This document shows, piece after piece, positions 1 to 7,337 of a DNA stretch of 64,000 nt. Under the pieces are notes generated by a model that was not told the DNA's origin, searched no databases, and was given only the letters and a program-made list of their open reading frames with translations. This stretch comes from JBHJGP01 sp050331695 (GTDB lineage: Bacteria; Pseudomonadota; Alphaproteobacteria; Geminicoccales; Geminicoccaceae): the NCBI GenBank assembly GCA_050331695.1, contig JBHJGP010000017.1, forward strand, positions 186,001 to 250,000, written 5' to 3'. Made by a program: the position numbers and the translations under genes. Numbering within the stretch: the stretch's first letter is position 1; each line of letters starts with the position of its first letter.

Positions 1-56
1 TTGGCGGGGCCGGCCACCATTCACGGCGATGAACGGTCATCAGAACGGGGCTTTTT

Positions 57-971
57 ATGCAGATCTTCGGACGAGGCAGATCGACTGAAAGCGCTGCGAG
101 CGACGTGATCAAAGAGGGCTCAACGCGAACCTTCGCCGTCGACGTGCTGGATGCTTCCCGAACGACGCCGGTCTTGGTTGATTTTTGGGCGCCCTGGTGC
201 GGTCCCTGCAAGCAGCTCACGCCCATACTGGAAAAAGTGGTCAAAGGCGCGGGCGGCAAGGTCAAGCTGGTCAAGATCAACATCGACGAGAGCCCGGAGC
301 TTGCAGGCCAGATGGGCGTCCGCTCGGTCCCGACCGTCTTCGCGTTTGTCGGCGGCCAACCGGTGACCGGCTTTCAGGGTGCGCAGCCGGAAAGTCAGAT
401 CAAAGCGCTCGTCGATCAGTTGGCGGGCGGCTCGGCCGAAAACGGCGAAGGGGCGCTTAGCCTGGATGACGCAAAGGCCGCCGTTGCCGCCGGCGATATG
501 GAAACCGCCGCGCGGATCTATCAGGAGCTGTTGGCGGCTGAGGAATCCGTGCCCGAGGCGATCGGTGGTCTTGCCCGCTGTCTTGTCGCTTTGGGCCAGG
601 CGGCCGATGCCAAGGCCCTGCTCCAGGGTGTCGGTGACGAGCACGCCAAGCATCCGGACATCGTTGGAGCCCAAGCGGCCGTGAAGCTCGCGGAAGAGGC
701 TGGTGAGATCGGCGATCCGCAGGCGCTGATCCGGCGCGTTGACCAAGAGCCGGACGATCACGAGGCCCGCTACCAACTGGCGACCGCCTCCTTTTTGCAA
801 GGCCAACTTGATGCTGCCATCGACCATTTGATCGCGATCGTGAAGCGCGACCGCGACTGGAACGAAGATGGCGCCAGGAAACGTCTTTTGGAGTTCTTTG
901 AAGCCTTAGGCGCAAATCACCCGGCGACGGTGGCGGGCAGACGAAAGCTCTCGCAAGTGCTGTTCTCATGA
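57..971 (+). CDS. cnoX: Thioredoxin-TPR chaperone, CnoX/YbbN family
   Basis: A 304-residue protein with an N-terminal thioredoxin fold (about residues 20-125) followed by a helical TPR-like region (about 140-300), the layout of CnoX/YbbN. The active site reads WCGPC (Cys48 and Cys51), so both redox cysteines are present. Family knowledge: CnoX is a cytoplasmic holdase that protects proteins from oxidation and delivers them to GroEL or DnaK, and CxxC-containing versions also reduce disulfides. The ATG at 57 is the first usable start. The stop overlaps the start of the next gene by 4 bases (ATGA), so the two are probably co-translated. Assignment by domain order is strong; the exact partner chaperone is inference. 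Confidence 0.9.
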   Translation: MQIFGRGRSTESAASDVIKEGSTRTFAVDVLDASRTTPVLVDFWAPWCGPCKQLTPILEKVVKGAGGKVKLVKINIDESPELAGQMGVRSVPTVFAFVGGQPVTGFQGAQPESQIKALVDQLAGGSAENGEGALSLDDAKAAVAAGDMETAARIYQELLAAEESVPEAIGGLARCLVALGQAADAKALLQGVGDEHAKHPDIVGAQAAVKLAEEAGEIGDPQALIRRVDQEPDDHEARYQLATASFLQGQLDAAIDHLIAIVKRDRDWNEDGARKRLLEFFEALGANHPATVAGRRKLSQVLFS

Positions 972-1618
972 GTTCCCCAGAGAGCCTTCCCTCCCGCTTT
1001 CCGATCTTCCCGCTCGCCGGCGCGCTGCTGCTTCCAGGCGGCAACATGCCACTTAACATCTTCGAACCGCGCTATCTGCAGATGACCCGGGATGCGATGC
1101 AGACCGACAAGGTGATCGGCATGGTCCAGACCCGCGGCGACAATGCCAGCGAAATGGAGGTGCCGCCTGTCTACCGCACGGGCTGCGTCGGTCGGATCAG
1201 CAATTTCGAAGAGACGGACGACGGCCGTTACCTGATCACCTTGATCGGTGTCTGCCGCTTCGATGTCGAACAAGAGCTGACGCCCATGACGCCTTATCGC
1301 CAGGTCAATGCTTCCTTCGATCGCTGGCTCGGCGATCTTGATGACAGCGAGCCTGATCCGGCGCTCCGGATATCGCTGGTGGCGGCGATGCGCTCATTCT
1401 TCGACAAGCATGATATCGAGGCCGATTGGGATGCGGTTCAAGGCGCGCCGCTGTCCGGTCTGGTCACCTCCCTTTCGATGATCTGCCCGTTCGAGGTTAG
1501 CGAGAAGCAGGCATTGCTGGAGGCCGCCGACCAGAGCGACCGGGCCCGGATCCTGATTTCGCTGATGCAGATGGAGGGCAGTTCCATGGATCTCGGCCGC
1601 GGAGCGATCAAGCATTGA
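968..1618 (+). CDS. LON N-terminal substrate-binding domain protein
   Basis: A 216-residue stand-alone LonN-type protein (COG2802). The hallmark is near the N-terminus: FPLAGALLLPGG followed by LNIFEPRYLQM and, later, RTGCVGRI. It has no AAA+ or protease domain, unlike true Lon at about 800 residues. The molecular role of these stand-alone LonN proteins is not established; peptide or substrate binding is inferred from Lon. It overlaps the upstream cnoX and the downstream Trm112 gene by 4 bases each (ATGA and TTGA), so the set forms one translationally coupled unit, a linkage common in alphaproteobacteria. Confidence 0.88.
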   Translation: MSSPESLPSRFPIFPLAGALLLPGGNMPLNIFEPRYLQMTRDAMQTDKVIGMVQTRGDNASEMEVPPVYRTGCVGRISNFEETDDGRYLITLIGVCRFDVEQELTPMTPYRQVNASFDRWLGDLDDSEPDPALRISLVAAMRSFFDKHDIEADWDAVQGAPLSGLVTSLSMICPFEVSEKQALLEAADQSDRARILISLMQMEGSSMDLGRGAIKH

Positions 1619-1860
1619 GCAACCAAAACGAACCTGAGCCCAGTGGTGCCCGTGTTGATCCTTATCTACTCGATCTTCTGGTCTGCCCGCTCACCAAGAA
1701 ACCGCTGGCTTACGACCGAGAGCGTCAGGAACTGATCAGCGAGGCAGCTGGCCTAGCCTACCCGATCAGGGACGGCATTCCGGTCATGCTGGTGGAAGAA
1801 GCGCGTGAGCTGAAAGACGGAGATCAGATCCCGAGCGCGGTCCGCGCTGATGAAGACTGA
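1615..1860 (+). CDS. Trm112/YcaR family zinc-ribbon-like small protein
   Basis: An 81-residue protein starting at TTG that overlaps the previous stop as TTGA. It carries the UPF0434/Trm112 signature LLDLLVCPLTKKPL near residue 20 and the typical AYPIRDGIPVMLVEEAR at about 50-66. Family knowledge: Trm112 proteins stabilise and activate methyltransferases in eukaryotes and archaea; bacterial partners are less clear. A methyltransferase gene lies two genes downstream and could be a client (inference). Only one cysteine of the usual zinc site is obvious, so zinc binding is doubtful. Confidence 0.88.
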   Translation: MSNQNEPEPSGARVDPYLLDLLVCPLTKKPLAYDRERQELISEAAGLAYPIRDGIPVMLVEEARELKDGDQIPSAVRADED

Positions 1861-2224
1861 TCCCGCCCCGGATCCCTGGCCAACCCAGATCCGGGTCGTT
1901 CGCGCCGAAAAACGCCTGGAAGTCGACTTTGACGACGGAGCAACCTTCAGCCTGCCGGCGGAATTGTTGCGCGTTGAAAGCCCGTCCGCCGAGGTGCAGG
2001 GTCATGGTCCCGGTCAGAAGACCATTCTGGCCGGACGGCGGCATGTCGGTATTATGCAAGTGGAGCCCGTCGGGCGCTACGCAGTCCGCATCTCGTTCGA
2101 CGACATGCACAACACCGGTATCTACACCTGGGCTTATCTCTATCACCTGGGGGTGAACCAAGACCGGGTTTGGCGGGATTATCTGTTGGCGCTCAAGAGC
2201 CGGGGCCTGTCCCGGGACCCCTGA
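1850..2224 (+). CDS. DUF971 family protein
   Basis: A 124-residue protein made almost wholly of a DUF971 domain (gamma-butyrobetaine hydroxylase N-terminal-like fold). The diagnostic parts are the early LEVDFDDGATFSLPAELLRV and the C-terminal IYTWAYLYHLG. Relatives occur alone in bacteria, sometimes linked to iron-sulfur or chaperone genes, but the function is unknown. The start overlaps the Trm112 gene by 11 bases, continuing the coupled run. No catalytic residues can be named with confidence. Confidence 0.87.
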   Translation: MKTDPAPDPWPTQIRVVRAEKRLEVDFDDGATFSLPAELLRVESPSAEVQGHGPGQKTILAGRRHVGIMQVEPVGRYAVRISFDDMHNTGIYTWAYLYHLGVNQDRVWRDYLLALKSRGLSRDP

Positions 2225-2227
2225 CGG

Positions 2228-3013
2228 ATGGTTGATGAGCCGATGACCGAGCTCCAAAGCTGGAACGCCGACGCCTATGCCCGCAATGTCCGCTTCGTGT
2301 CGGAGCTGGGCGAAGGGGTCGTTGATCTCCTGGCCTCGGTTCCGGGGGAACACATCCTCGACCTCGGTTGTGGAGATGGCGCGCTGACCGAGCGGCTCGT
2401 CGATGCTGGGGCCGTGGTCGAGGGTATCGACGCTTCGGCTGCCATGGTGGAGGCAGCGAGAGCGCGGGGCATCGAGGCGCGCCATCGCAACGCCACCGCT
2501 TTGGACTACGACCAAAAATTCGATGCGGTGTTCACCAACGCCGCCCTTCACTGGATCGCTGACACCGATGCGGTGCTGGAGGGTGTGGCCCGCGCCCTGA
2601 AGCCAGGTGGTCGCTTCGTCGGTGAGTTCGGTGGCCACGGCAATGTGGCGACCATTACCACCGCGCTTCGAGCGGCGCTCCGGCTCCACGGCCAGGACGG
2701 CTCCAACCTCCAGCCCTGGCGGTTTTACACGGTCCAAGGGTTTCACAAGAAACTCGAAGCCGCAGGGTTTTCGCCCGACACGGTAATTCTGTTCCCCCGG
2801 CCGACGCCGCTGCCGACCGGCATGGAGGGATGGCTCGAGACCTTTGCAGGTCCTTTCATCGACCAGCTCTCGCCAGCGAAACGAGCGGTTGTACTGGCGA
2901 CGGCCTTGGATCTCATGCGTCCCAGTCTCGCCGACGAAACGGGCGTTTGGATCGCGGATTATGTGCGGCTACGGTTCCGGGCGGTCCTTAGCCGGTCCGG
3001 GAACGGCCGATGA
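2228..3013 (+). CDS. Class I SAM-dependent methyltransferase
   Basis: A 261-residue Rossmann-type methyltransferase. Motif I is ILDLGCGDGALTERL (about residues 43-57), the acidic end of beta-2 is VEGIDAS, and the post-motif AVFTNAALHWI resembles trans-aconitate methyltransferase (Tam) and related small-molecule enzymes. The substrate cannot be told from sequence. The gene follows DUF971 after 3 bases and overlaps the DinB gene by 4 bases (ATGA). An alternative ATG lies at 2243; I kept 2228 because it gives the tighter gene spacing. Confidence 0.85.
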   Translation: MVDEPMTELQSWNADAYARNVRFVSELGEGVVDLLASVPGEHILDLGCGDGALTERLVDAGAVVEGIDASAAMVEAARARGIEARHRNATALDYDQKFDAVFTNAALHWIADTDAVLEGVARALKPGGRFVGEFGGHGNVATITTALRAALRLHGQDGSNLQPWRFYTVQGFHKKLEAAGFSPDTVILFPRPTPLPTGMEGWLETFAGPFIDQLSPAKRAVVLATALDLMRPSLADETGVWIADYVRLRFRAVLSRSGNGR

Positions 3014-3498
3014 ACGATCAGATGAAAACCATGGCCGCCTACAGCCTTTGGGCGAATGAACGGCTTCACGAGAGCGCTTCCCAAATGGGTGATGACGATT
3101 ATCGCCGCGATGGCGGGGCGTTCTTCGGTTCGGTTCACGGCACCCTCAACCATCTGCTGGCCGCCGATCAAATCTGGTGGCAACGGATTACAGGCCAGGG
3201 CGACCCCCCGGATCGCCTCGATGCCATCCTGCACGAGCGGATCGCTGGCCTTACGAGCGCGCGAGCGGCCCATGACGCCATGGTCGTCAACTGGGTGGGC
3301 CGACTGGGCGAACAGGATCTCGCTGCGAATGTGGTCTACGCCAATATGGCGGGTAAACGTTTTGAGACGCCGCTCTCCCTAATTCTTGCCCATGTGTTCA
3401 ACCACCAGACTCATCATCGGGGGCAGGTGCATGCATTGATGAGCCGGTTCGGGTACCAGGCGCCCGTGCTCGACCTGATCGCCTTCGTCCGTCTTTAG
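3010..3498 (+). CDS. DinB/YfiT family metal-dependent protein
   Basis: A 162-residue four-helix-bundle protein of the DinB family. The N-terminal MAAYSLWANERL is typical. Candidate metal-binding histidines are in HGTLNHLLAADQIWW (about residues 42-56) and in HVFNHQTHHRGQVHALM (about 130-146), matching the usual His triad. Family members are metalloenzymes, often thiol-dependent transferases (bacillithiol or mycothiol types), but alphaproteobacterial ones are uncharacterised. It is the last gene of the overlapping run and ends in TAG, showing TAG is a normal stop here. Confidence 0.88.
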   Translation: MNDQMKTMAAYSLWANERLHESASQMGDDDYRRDGGAFFGSVHGTLNHLLAADQIWWQRITGQGDPPDRLDAILHERIAGLTSARAAHDAMVVNWVGRLGEQDLAANVVYANMAGKRFETPLSLILAHVFNHQTHHRGQVHALMSRFGYQAPVLDLIAFVRL

Positions 3499-3746
3499 GT
3501 TCTTGCCAGCAACAACCGACAAAAATTCGATCAAGTTCTAGATAAAAATCGCAAACAAACAGCGCAGTATTCCCAAATAATCCGATACGAAAAGTCTTCT
3601 AGCGAGAAGGTTAACGATTGATTTCGCCCTGTGGTTGAATTACTACGGGGACGTCAAGTGAGAGGAAGCCTCCCGCGCTTGCTTATGCCCCCAACGCTTA
3701 GCTTTGGGGTTTGTCCTTTCCTGGGAGGCATACAGGGGCGAATGTT

Positions 3747-3959
3747 ATGAATGCTATGGTGGCCTTGACAATCGAGCCTGACAGCAACCTGAACGAGTGG
3801 GATCTCCTCGCTCGGGATGAAACCAGCGAAGGCGTGGTAAGCGCGGCCGTCCTGACCGCAACGGCCTTCCGCCTGCGTGATGAGCGGGGACTGATCGCGG
3901 CGCTCCGCCAACTGGTCGCCGCCGTCGATCGGCTCGAGATCGCACATCAAGACGATTGA
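3747..3959 (+). CDS. Small hypothetical protein upstream of hslV
   Basis: A 70-residue acidic protein starting MNAMVALTIEPDSNLNEWD, with a C-terminal helix LIAALRQLVAAVDRLEIAHQ. I do not recognise a family. I chose ATG 3747 because it follows a purine-rich AGGGGC at about 8 bases; an in-frame ATG at 3711 would add 12 residues with no visible ribosome site. It sits alone between the DinB gene and the sigma-32 promoter of hslV, with a 248-base AT-richer gap upstream that could carry its own promoter. Coding status is likely from the reading frame but not proven. Confidence 0.55.
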   Translation: MNAMVALTIEPDSNLNEWDLLARDETSEGVVSAAVLTATAFRLRDERGLIAALRQLVAAVDRLEIAHQDD

Positions 3960-3986
3960 TCTCGCGAGCGCCAACAACGCTTCAGC

Positions 3987-4014
3987 CTTGACCCTTCTTC
4001 GCTAGTCCCCATAT
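3987..4014 (+). promoter_or_regulatory. Sigma-32 (heat-shock) promoter of hslVU
   Basis: CTTGACC at 3987-3993, a 13-base spacer, then CCCCATAT at 4007-4014. This matches the RpoH consensus CTTGAAA-N(11-14)-CCCCATnT closely and lies 52 bases before the hslV start. Known hslVU operons are heat-shock controlled, so the position fits. Confidence 0.75.
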
Positions 4015-4065
4015 CCCGCGCCTGAGCGAGGCGCGGAGCTTGCGGCCTCGATTGTGAGGAAGGGT

Positions 4066-4629
4066 ATGACGTCATCGGAGGGCGGTGCCGGCGGGCCGTG
4101 GCACGGCACAACCATTGTAAGCGTTCGCAAGAACGGACAAATTGCCCTCGCCGGTGACGGCCAGGTCAGCTTCGGCAACACGGTTATGAAAGCTCGGGCG
4201 CGCAAGGTGCGTCGGGTTCGCGACGATATCGTCGCAGGCTTCGCGGGCAGCACGGCCGACGCATTCACGCTTTTGGAACGCCTTGAAGGCAAGCTCGAGC
4301 GTCATCCAGGCCAGCTGGCGCGGGCCTGCGTCGAATTGGCCAAGGACTGGCGGACAGACCGCTATCTGCGCCGCCTCGAGGCGATGATGATCGTCGCCGA
4401 CCGCTCGACGACCCTTGTCCTAACCGGCGTGGGTGACGTACTCGAGCCTGAAGACGGTCTTGCGGGTATAGGATCAGGCGGCAGCTACGCGCTCGCCGCG
4501 GCGCGCGGCCTCATGGAGGTGCCTGATCTCGATGCCGAGACAATCGCCCGGCGGGCGATGAAGATCGCCAGCGACATCTGCGTATTCACGAACGACAATA
4601 TCATCGTCGAACTTTTAGAGGCGTCATGA
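4066..4629 (+). CDS. hslV: ATP-dependent protease subunit HslV
   Basis: The peptidase subunit of the HslUV (ClpYQ) protease, an N-terminal-nucleophile hydrolase of about 187 residues that forms a double hexamer in the cytoplasm. The processed N-terminus is visible as HG followed by TTIVSVRKNGQIALAGDGQV, so the catalytic threonine is Thr15 after a 14-residue propeptide. The C-terminal SGGSYALAAARGL is also canonical. ATG 4066 has AGGA 5 bases upstream; a GTG at 4054 would add four residues and is less likely. It overlaps hslU by 4 bases (ATGA) and has a sigma-32 promoter upstream. Confidence 0.96.
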   Translation: MTSSEGGAGGPWHGTTIVSVRKNGQIALAGDGQVSFGNTVMKARARKVRRVRDDIVAGFAGSTADAFTLLERLEGKLERHPGQLARACVELAKDWRTDRYLRRLEAMMIVADRSTTLVLTGVGDVLEPEDGLAGIGSGGSYALAAARGLMEVPDLDAETIARRAMKIASDICVFTNDNIIVELLEAS

Positions 4630-5930
4630 CCGCGCTGACCCCCCGGGAGATCGTTTCCGAACTCGACCGTTACATCGTCGGCCAGCGCGAGGCCAAGCGC
4701 GCGGTCGCCGTGGCGCTGCGCAATCGCTGGCGGCGGCAGCAACTGGACGACCAACTTCGTGAAGAGGTGCAACCCAAGAACATCCTGATGATGGGGCCGA
4801 CCGGCTGCGGCAAGACGGAGATTTCGCGCCGGCTGGCGAAGCTCGCCCAGGCGCCGTTCATGAAGGTCGAGGCCACCAAGTTCACCGAGGTCGGTTATGT
4901 CGGTCGCGACGTGGAGAGCATCGTTCGGGATCTGGTTGAGATCTCGATCGAACTCACCCGGGAACGGATGCGGAAAGAGGTTACCGCTCAAGCCGAGTTG
5001 AACGCCGAGGAACGGGTCCTGTCCGCCCTGGTCGGCGACAGTGCCAGTGCCGACACCCGCGAGAAGTTCCGGCGCCTGTTGCGCGAAGGCAAGCTCGCCG
5101 ACCGGGAGATCGAGGTCGAGGTCGCCGCCGGCAGCCAATCCATGCCGACCTTCGAGATCCCGGGCATGCCGGGCGCGCAGATGGGCATGGTCAATATCGG
5201 CGATATCTTCGGTAAGGCGCTGGGCGGACGGACGGAACGAAAAAAGCTTTCGATCGCCGAGAGCTATGATGTGCTGATGGCCGAGGAATCCGACAAGCTG
5301 CTTGACCAGGACCGGGTGCGCCGGGAAGGCATCAAGGCGGCGGAGCAGAACGGCATCGTCTTTCTCGATGAGATCGACAAAATCTCCGGACGCGAGACCC
5401 GCGGCGGTGATGTCAGCCGCGAGGGGGTTCAGCGGGACCTTCTGCCGCTCATCGAGGGTACCAGCGTTACGACGAAACACGGCGTCGTCCGCACCGAACA
5501 CATCTTATTCATCGCGTCGGGAGCATTCCATCTGAGCCAGCCCTCGGACCTGTTACCGGAGCTCCAGGGCCGCCTGCCGATCCGAGTTCAACTGGATCCG
5601 CTCAGCCGGGAGGATCTGGTGCGCATTCTGGTCGAGCCGGAGGCCAGCCTGATCACCCAGTATCGAGCTCTTCTCGAGACCGAAGGGGTAAAGCTCACCT
5701 TCAGCGACGACGCGATCCAGGAGTTGGCGAAGCTGGCCCATGAGGTCAACAACAAGGTCGAGAACATCGGTGCTCGCCGTCTGCAAACTGTACTCGAGCG
5801 GGTCGTCGAAGAGATCAGCTTCACCGCTTCGGACCGGGATGGGGAGGAGGTTGACATCGACGCGGCCTATGTTCGCGAACGCGTCGCCGACCTGGTCGAC
5901 GGGTCCGATCTATCGAAGTTCATTCTTTGA
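4626..5930 (+). CDS. hslU: ATPase subunit HslU of the HslUV protease
   Basis: A 434-residue AAA+ unfoldase of normal family length. It opens with TPREIVSELDRYIVGQ, has Walker A GPTGCGKTE near residue 60, the pore-loop segment EVGYVGRDVESIVRDL, the I-domain (about 110-240), Walker B IVFLDEIDK near 245, and the C-terminal tail ending LSKFIL that docks into HslV. It recognises and unfolds substrates and feeds them to HslV. It is translated from a start overlapping the hslV stop. Confidence 0.97.
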   Translation: MTALTPREIVSELDRYIVGQREAKRAVAVALRNRWRRQQLDDQLREEVQPKNILMMGPTGCGKTEISRRLAKLAQAPFMKVEATKFTEVGYVGRDVESIVRDLVEISIELTRERMRKEVTAQAELNAEERVLSALVGDSASADTREKFRRLLREGKLADREIEVEVAAGSQSMPTFEIPGMPGAQMGMVNIGDIFGKALGGRTERKKLSIAESYDVLMAEESDKLLDQDRVRREGIKAAEQNGIVFLDEIDKISGRETRGGDVSREGVQRDLLPLIEGTSVTTKHGVVRTEHILFIASGAFHLSQPSDLLPELQGRLPIRVQLDPLSREDLVRILVEPEASLITQYRALLETEGVKLTFSDDAIQELAKLAHEVNNKVENIGARRLQTVLERVVEEISFTASDRDGEEVDIDAAYVRERVADLVDGSDLSKFIL

Positions 5931-5996
5931 AACGGCACCGCTTTCGCTCGACTGGAGACCTAAATTTCAACCTGGGAGGGAATTTCTCCCTCAATT

Positions 5997-6012
5997 CCTG
6001 TCGGCCGACAGG
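5997..6012. repeat. Perfect 16-bp palindrome downstream of hslU
   Basis: CCTGTCGGCCGACAGG is its own reverse complement. It lies 66 bases after the hslU stop and about 94 bases before the aminotransferase start. There is no T-tract after it, so it is not a classic terminator; it could be a dimeric repressor site or a small hairpin. Confidence 0.5.
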
Positions 6013-6105
6013 GCTGAGCGAACTCAAAATCAACAGACATTGAAAGAATTTGACGCCTGGTGTTAAAGTGATGAGCGACAAGTCAATCGTTCACTCGGCG
6101 CTCGC

Positions 6106-7293
6106 ATGCTCAACCCCGCGTTAGACCGGCTTACCGATTTCGCCTTCGCCAGGCTGAAGACCACGCTGGCGCCGATCGAGCCGGCGGGCGGTCGTGACGC
6201 GGTGATCGACATGAGCATCGGTGAGCCGAAGCATGAGCCGCCGCCTTTCCTCGCTGAGGTGATCCAGGCAAACGCCGGCGACTGGAACCGCTATCCGCCG
6301 CCGGATGGCACGCCATCGTTCAGGCAAGCTGTGTCGCGCTGGCTTGGGCGGCGCTACGCCGTCTCCGTCGATCCGAGTTGCGAGATCTTACCGGTCGCCG
6401 GGACCAAGGAAGCTCTCTACCTGCTGGCTCAACTCTCGGCCGCGGGCCAGCGGGGAACGGCTAAGCCCGTTGTACTCATGCCGAACCCGGTCTATGGCGT
6501 CTATGTCGGTGCCGCGGTGATGGCGGGCGCGGAGCCGGTCATGCTCGACGCGACGCCGGAAAGCGATCATCTACCGAACTTGGACGCGCTCACCCCCGAA
6601 CAGCTTGAGCGAACAGCGCTTTTCTATCTTTGTTCGCCGGCAAATCCCCAGGGCCGGGCTGCCTCGCAGGACTATCTTGCCCGGGCGATCGACCTGGCGC
6701 GGCGTTACGGTTTCATTCTGGCGGTCGACGAGTGCTATGCCGAACTCTATTATGACGATCGGCCTGTTGGAGCCCTGACGGTTGCGGGGTCGTCGTTCGA
6801 CAACGTTCTCGTTTTCCACTCCTTGTCCAAGCGCTCGAACGCGGCGGGCCTGCGGTCCGGTTTCGTCGCCGGCGATCGGCGCCTGATCCGCGGCTTTGAT
6901 CGGTTGCGCCGTTACGGCGCCGCGGTGCAGCCGCTGCCCCTGATGGCCGCGGCCGAAGCCTTGTGGGACGATGAAGATCACGTGCGGGCTAATCGGGCGC
7001 TTTACGCCGAGAAGATGGCCTGCGCCGGACGGCTGCTTCGCGGCGTCATTGGCTTCGAGCGGCCCGACGGCGGCTTTTTCTTGTGGCTTGATGTCGGTAA
7101 CGGTGAGGAGATCACGCGGAAGCTCTATCGCGTGTGCGGCGTCAAAGCCCTACCGGGCGCGTATCTGAGCGCGCCTCGAGCCGACGGCAGCACCCCGGGC
7201 GATGGCTATCTGCGCCTGGCGCTGGTCCACTCTCTGCCCGTGGTGGAGCAAGGTTTGCAAAGGCTTGTCCGCCTGCTGACGGGCCGGGCGTGA
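6106..7293 (+). CDS. dapC: PLP aminotransferase, DapC-like (succinyldiaminopimelate aminotransferase)
   Basis: A 395-residue class I/II (fold type I) aminotransferase. The pocket is visible: YPPPDGTPSFRQAV, the CSPANPQG turn, AVDECYAELYYD, and the PLP-binding lysine in FHSLSKRSNAAGLRSGF. Overall wording is closest to the DapC group, which converts N-succinyl-2-amino-6-ketopimelate with glutamate in lysine/diaminopimelate synthesis. The DapC call is by resemblance; an aspartate or other aminotransferase remains possible, and no other dap gene is nearby. It stands alone, 44 bases before ftsK, with a possible promoter TTGAAA/TTAAAG about 60 bases upstream (weak). Confidence 0.75.
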   Translation: MLNPALDRLTDFAFARLKTTLAPIEPAGGRDAVIDMSIGEPKHEPPPFLAEVIQANAGDWNRYPPPDGTPSFRQAVSRWLGRRYAVSVDPSCEILPVAGTKEALYLLAQLSAAGQRGTAKPVVLMPNPVYGVYVGAAVMAGAEPVMLDATPESDHLPNLDALTPEQLERTALFYLCSPANPQGRAASQDYLARAIDLARRYGFILAVDECYAELYYDDRPVGALTVAGSSFDNVLVFHSLSKRSNAAGLRSGFVAGDRRLIRGFDRLRRYGAAVQPLPLMAAAEALWDDEDHVRANRALYAEKMACAGRLLRGVIGFERPDGGFFLWLDVGNGEEITRKLYRVCGVKALPGAYLSAPRADGSTPGDGYLRLALVHSLPVVEQGLQRLVRLLTGRA

Positions 7294-7337
7294 TGGAAAC
7301 GATGATTTTTCCGCCGAATGGCAACGGGAGCTGAGCC

